Shown: one piece after another, positions 21,240-23,809 of the stretch
Layout of the letters: the number at the start of each line of letters is the position of its first letter
Numbering within the stretch: position 1 is the stretch's first letter
Origin: DATDCV01 sp036524155
Lineage (GTDB): Bacteria; Verrucomicrobiota; Verrucomicrobiia; Limisphaerales; UBA8199
NCBI GenBank assembly: GCA_036524155.1
Contig: DATDCV010000278.1
Coordinates: forward strand, 1 to 23,809
Length of the DNA stretch: 23,809 nucleotides
Direction: 5' to 3'
Notes under the pieces: model-generated
Told to the model about the DNA's origin: nothing
What the model saw: the letters and a program-made list of their open reading frames with translations, nothing else
The model's database searches: none
Translations under genes and position numbers: made by a program

Positions 21240-23809
21240 TCAGCGGTCGTACCGGGCGACAATCGTGTAAATCGTCGCCGCCGGCTGCGGTATTCGGACC
21301 CATTCTTTCTGCGGGTCAAAATCTCTCCAGCGACCGCCATTCACAGTCACTGAGCTCAGAGGCTTTTCCTCGGGATGCCGGAGGCGCAGGAATATGGCGG
21401 AAAGCGGTTTGCGGCGGGGTGGTTTTATGGTCGCGCGGATTTCCCCTTTGGCGGTGCGGCTTTCGACTGTGAAATCGATCGTTCCGAAGTAAGTCGGAGC
21501 GCGCTGGACCACGATGCGTTTTCCATGCTCGAACCATTTTCGCGGTGCAGCCTGGCAGAGCAGCAAAGAGTCGCGCTCCATCTCGCGGACGAGCATGTGG
21601 CGATAGAGGTCGAACCAAGCGCCATCGGTGCTCGGGGGGCCGAAATACTGGCCCCAGCCCCATCGGTGTTCGACCGGCTCGAAAACCGAATGGCTGAACG
21701 CGCATGCCATCATGCTGTAGAAGGCCCGAATCGCGGCCTTTGGTTCGTCGCGCCTGAGGTAGGCCGTCGCCTGGGGGTTATAGACCGGCTCATTGGCCAT
21801 GCCCCATTGGTTCAAAAACAAGTTGTCTTCGTGGTCGAGCAACAGGAACGAGGTTAGCTTCTCTGTCGGCTCGAGTGCTTTGAGACGGGAGAGGTGCAAG
21901 GCGCCGCAGTCCACATCGGTCGGATACCAAATATCAACGCGGCGGCCCGGCGTAAGGGCGTCGGCGGGGACATAAGGTATCCAGGTATGGTCGCGGAGTT
22001 GCACCGGCGGGGACATCATGGATGCGTGTCCAAACCCCGTCTTTATCGCATCTGATATGGCACGCGAGGCGATCTGACATTCCCTGGCGCGTGGATGTCC
22101 GAATTCTGCCAAGGCCTGGCCCAAAAGGTCGATGCCGGCGTAAAAGTAAGCCTGGTTAAACGCCCACGCCCTCGGCTCATGGGAAAGGTCGTTGAGGGGC
22201 GCCAGGACCAGTCCACGGGCTTCCCCCGGTCGTTCCGCCGCGGTTCGAGCCTCCGAAAGACACCAGTCCAGTGCTCTCAAGGTAGACGGCAACAGCGCTT
22301 CGAACGATTTCCGGTCGCCCGACAGCAGGTAATGCTGCGCGGCGGCATAGATCATTCCGGGGGTATACACACCCCAACTAGCAAAGCCACCGACGTGGCC
22401 GCTGGCTTCCTGGTTATTCCGGTAGATCGCCGACAGTTCCTCGCGGGAGATCTCGTGATACCCTCGCAGGTCGTGGAGCATATAGTCCACGTAGATAGCC
22501 TGGTTCACCGGCCAGGGGGTGCCCTCTTGGCCGTAGGCAAAGTTCGAATAGGGCAAGTCGAGCCTCGCGCCTGGTTCGGCTCCGCCGTGCCGGCGAGGGA
22601 GACGCAAGGCGTGCCAGAGATTGGCGCGAAAAAGGGTGTTGACGGATTCCTCCGGCACGCTGAACTGCGCGCCACGCGCGAGGTAATCAGACCAAAAGCG
22701 CTTTGTTTGTTTCCGGGCGGCGGCGAAATCCAGGGAGAGGAGCTCGTCGAGTTGCCCGGCGGGGACGGGCGCCGACGGCAGTTTGACCACAAGCTCGCGC
22801 GAACCACCGGCGGCTAGATCGACGTTGAGGGTGATGAGGTTTGTGGTCCAGCGCCCCGCGTGAATTGAATTCGTTTCAAGCACAATCCCGTCACCCTGCA
22901 TCAGCAGCCACGCGTGCCCGGGCCTGATTTCCCGGCACCACCAGGCCCGAGACCGTGATTCCAACTCCAGACTGCAGTTTGTATCGGCAGTTTCCCGGCG
23001 ATGTTCCAGGCGCAGAGTGACTCGTCGCGCCTTGCCGCCAGGATTGGTCAAGTGGACCTTCTCCAGCAATACCATTGGCATATCACCCCGCCGTTCGCGC
23101 GGTGGGCCGTCCAATGGATAAGCGAACTGCTCCACTTCATACCGAACTCCGCCCTGCTCGAACTGCGTGAGGACGATGGGCAGGCCCTCCACCAATCGCT
23201 GTCCCCGCCAGCAATTAGTCAAAGCCTCCGGGGCTCCAAAATCAAAACCGAGGTGAAAATGGTCGGGATTGCCCAAGTCGTTCCAGACGTTTGCGCCGCG
23301 GTCGACACCGAATTTGGCGACCGCGCTGTCCCAGGTGAGCCCGACGATATGGCCCGGCCCAATCGAGTGCAGATTGTGGTAGGCCGGGTTCCCCATATCC
23401 GCCCAACGATTTGCGAACTGCTCGTAAGTGGCTTCGGGAGCCCGCTGGAGTTCAGCCAGAGTCCGCTGGCCCTGCCAGGTGTCGAGGCTCGCCCGGCAGT
23501 CCGCGAACGCGAGGGGCGGATTGCCGGCCGAGACAAACATGTCGAGCTCCGGAATCCAGAAATTCCGTTGCTCGAGAATTTGGTCGATAGTCAGGGTGAA
23601 GCCGCTGGTTCCTTCCGGGTTAAGTTGGAAGGTCAGTCTGCGGCTGTCCGGGCGGTATGCGGGGTCCAACCGCAACCGCCGCGCGGTGTCTGCGTCCGAA
23701 TGCTCAAGCAGGTAACGCCAGGTCGTGTGAACACTTTGGACAGCTCCTATCTTTTGTTCAGGGAAAAAGACTGTGAGCTGAAGCCCGTCGACGTCGCCAG
23801 CCCCGGCGG
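21240..23809 (-). CDS. Six-hairpin-glycosidase-like protein, 5' end beyond the window
   Basis: The frame is open to the right edge: the 44 codons from 23676 to 23807 contain no stop and continue the same style of sequence (VDGLQLTVFFPEQ, TTWRYLLEHSDADTARR). The TTG at 23675 is therefore not a true start, and at least 855 residues are present. An N-terminal beta-sandwich-like part (to about residue 330 of the visible protein) is followed by an alpha-helical region. That region has FRANLWHALRLPRRHG, LPYSNFAYGQEGTPWPVNQAIYVDYMLHDL, NNQEASGHVGGFASWGVYTPGM, DHEDNLFLNQWGMANEP and PVEHRWGWGQYFGPPSTDGAWFDLYRHM. The last 90 residues are beta-rich. This order suggests an (alpha/alpha)6-barrel carbohydrate-active enzyme, with candidate acids in the QEG and DHED stretches. 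The exact family is not recognised. Confidence 0.7.
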   Translation of the reverse strand, partial: AGAGDVDGLQLTVFFPEQKIGAVQSVHTTWRYLLEHSDADTARRLRLDPAYRPDSRRLTFQLNPEGTSGFTLTIDQILEQRNFWIPELDMFVSAGNPPLAFADCRASLDTWQGQRTLAELQRAPEATYEQFANRWADMGNPAYHNLHSIGPGHIVGLTWDSAVAKFGVDRGANVWNDLGNPDHFHLGFDFGAPEALTNCWRGQRLVEGLPIVLTQFEQGGVRYEVEQFAYPLDGPPRERRGDMPMVLLEKVHLTNPGGKARRVTLRLEHRRETADTNCSLELESRSRAWWCREIRPGHAWLLMQGDGIVLETNSIHAGRWTTNLITLNVDLAAGGSRELVVKLPSAPVPAGQLDELLSLDFAAARKQTKRFWSDYLARGAQFSVPEESVNTLFRANLWHALRLPRRHGGAEPGARLDLPYSNFAYGQEGTPWPVNQAIYVDYMLHDLRGYHEISREELSAIYRNNQEASGHVGGFASWGVYTPGMIYAAAQHYLLSGDRKSFEALLPSTLRALDWCLSEARTAAERPGEARGLVLAPLNDLSHEPRAWAFNQAYFYAGIDLLGQALAEFGHPRARECQIASRAISDAIKTGFGHASMMSPPVQLRDHTWIPYVPADALTPGRRVDIWYPTDVDCGALHLSRLKALEPTEKLTSFLLLDHEDNLFLNQWGMANEPVYNPQATAYLRRDEPKAAIRAFYSMMACAFSHSVFEPVEHRWGWGQYFGPPSTDGAWFDLYRHMLVREMERDSLLLCQAAPRKWFEHGKRIVVQRAPTYFGTIDFTVESRTAKGEIRATIKPPRRKPLSAIFLRLRHPEEKPLSSVTVNGGRWRDFDPQKEWVRIPQPAATIYTIVARYDR

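Noticed and set aside
1..23809. CRISPR array or prophage
   Set aside because: No regularly spaced short repeats and no phage structural genes were seen; the methyltransferase alone is not enough to call a prophage.

Overview
The window most likely comes from a Verrucomicrobiota genome, perhaps of the Limisphaerales/Pedosphaera type. This is inferred from gene content, not from a marker gene. The signs are several Tat-exported proteins with a SRRxF-type leader, two ThuA-domain proteins (one fused to a PQQ-like beta-propeller), Gfo/Idh/MocA and sugar-isomerase-like exported proteins, RHS fragments, high GC, weak Shine-Dalgarno sites and many palindromic intergenic repeats. No rRNA, tRNA, CRISPR array or intact transposase was found.

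Positions 1-4844 form an accessory, rearranged region. A 31-bp direct repeat opens the window, followed by a leader with six GTTCAC/GTGAAC hexamers and a DNA methyltransferase that lacks its SAM-binding C-terminus. On the minus strand lie two RHS C-terminal cassettes in series. The first is an RHS fragment with no proper start, whose tip carries an HExxH motif (HERTH), followed at once by a small exported protein. The second is an orphan RHS core end with a different 110-residue tip, followed 7 nt later by a lipoprotein. This is the architecture of a polymorphic-toxin locus with a displaced orphan toxin/immunity pair. Both putative immunity proteins are predicted to be exported, which is the most interesting feature of the window.

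Positions 4828-9748 (minus) hold a Tat-exported Gfo/Idh/MocA oxidoreductase followed by a 1161-residue ThuA/beta-propeller protein, probably one transcription unit. Positions 10121-12854 (plus) hold an MFS transporter and an enolase-superfamily enzyme, probably an uptake-and-catabolism pair. A Tat-exported aldo/keto-reductase-like TIM-barrel protein (12919-13905, minus) converges on it. Two small unknown genes (14076-14270, 14418-14654) flank a pair of DnaA-box-like sites.

Positions 14860-15977 (plus) are housekeeping: pgsA and pgpA, consecutive steps of phosphatidylglycerol synthesis, overlapping by 4 nt. Positions 16009-19085 (minus) encode a secreted glycoside-hydrolase-like protein and an exported sugar phosphate isomerase/epimerase-like protein, separated by a clear hairpin terminator. 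Positions 19369-21020 (plus) encode a TVP38/DedA-type membrane protein and a second secreted ThuA protein. The window ends inside a large six-hairpin-glycosidase-like gene (minus) that is still open at the right edge.

Taken together, the core of the window is polysaccharide or sugar-acid handling at the cell surface, interrupted by pgsA-pgpA, with a toxin/immunity island at the left end. Palindromic repeats occupy many of the intergenic gaps.
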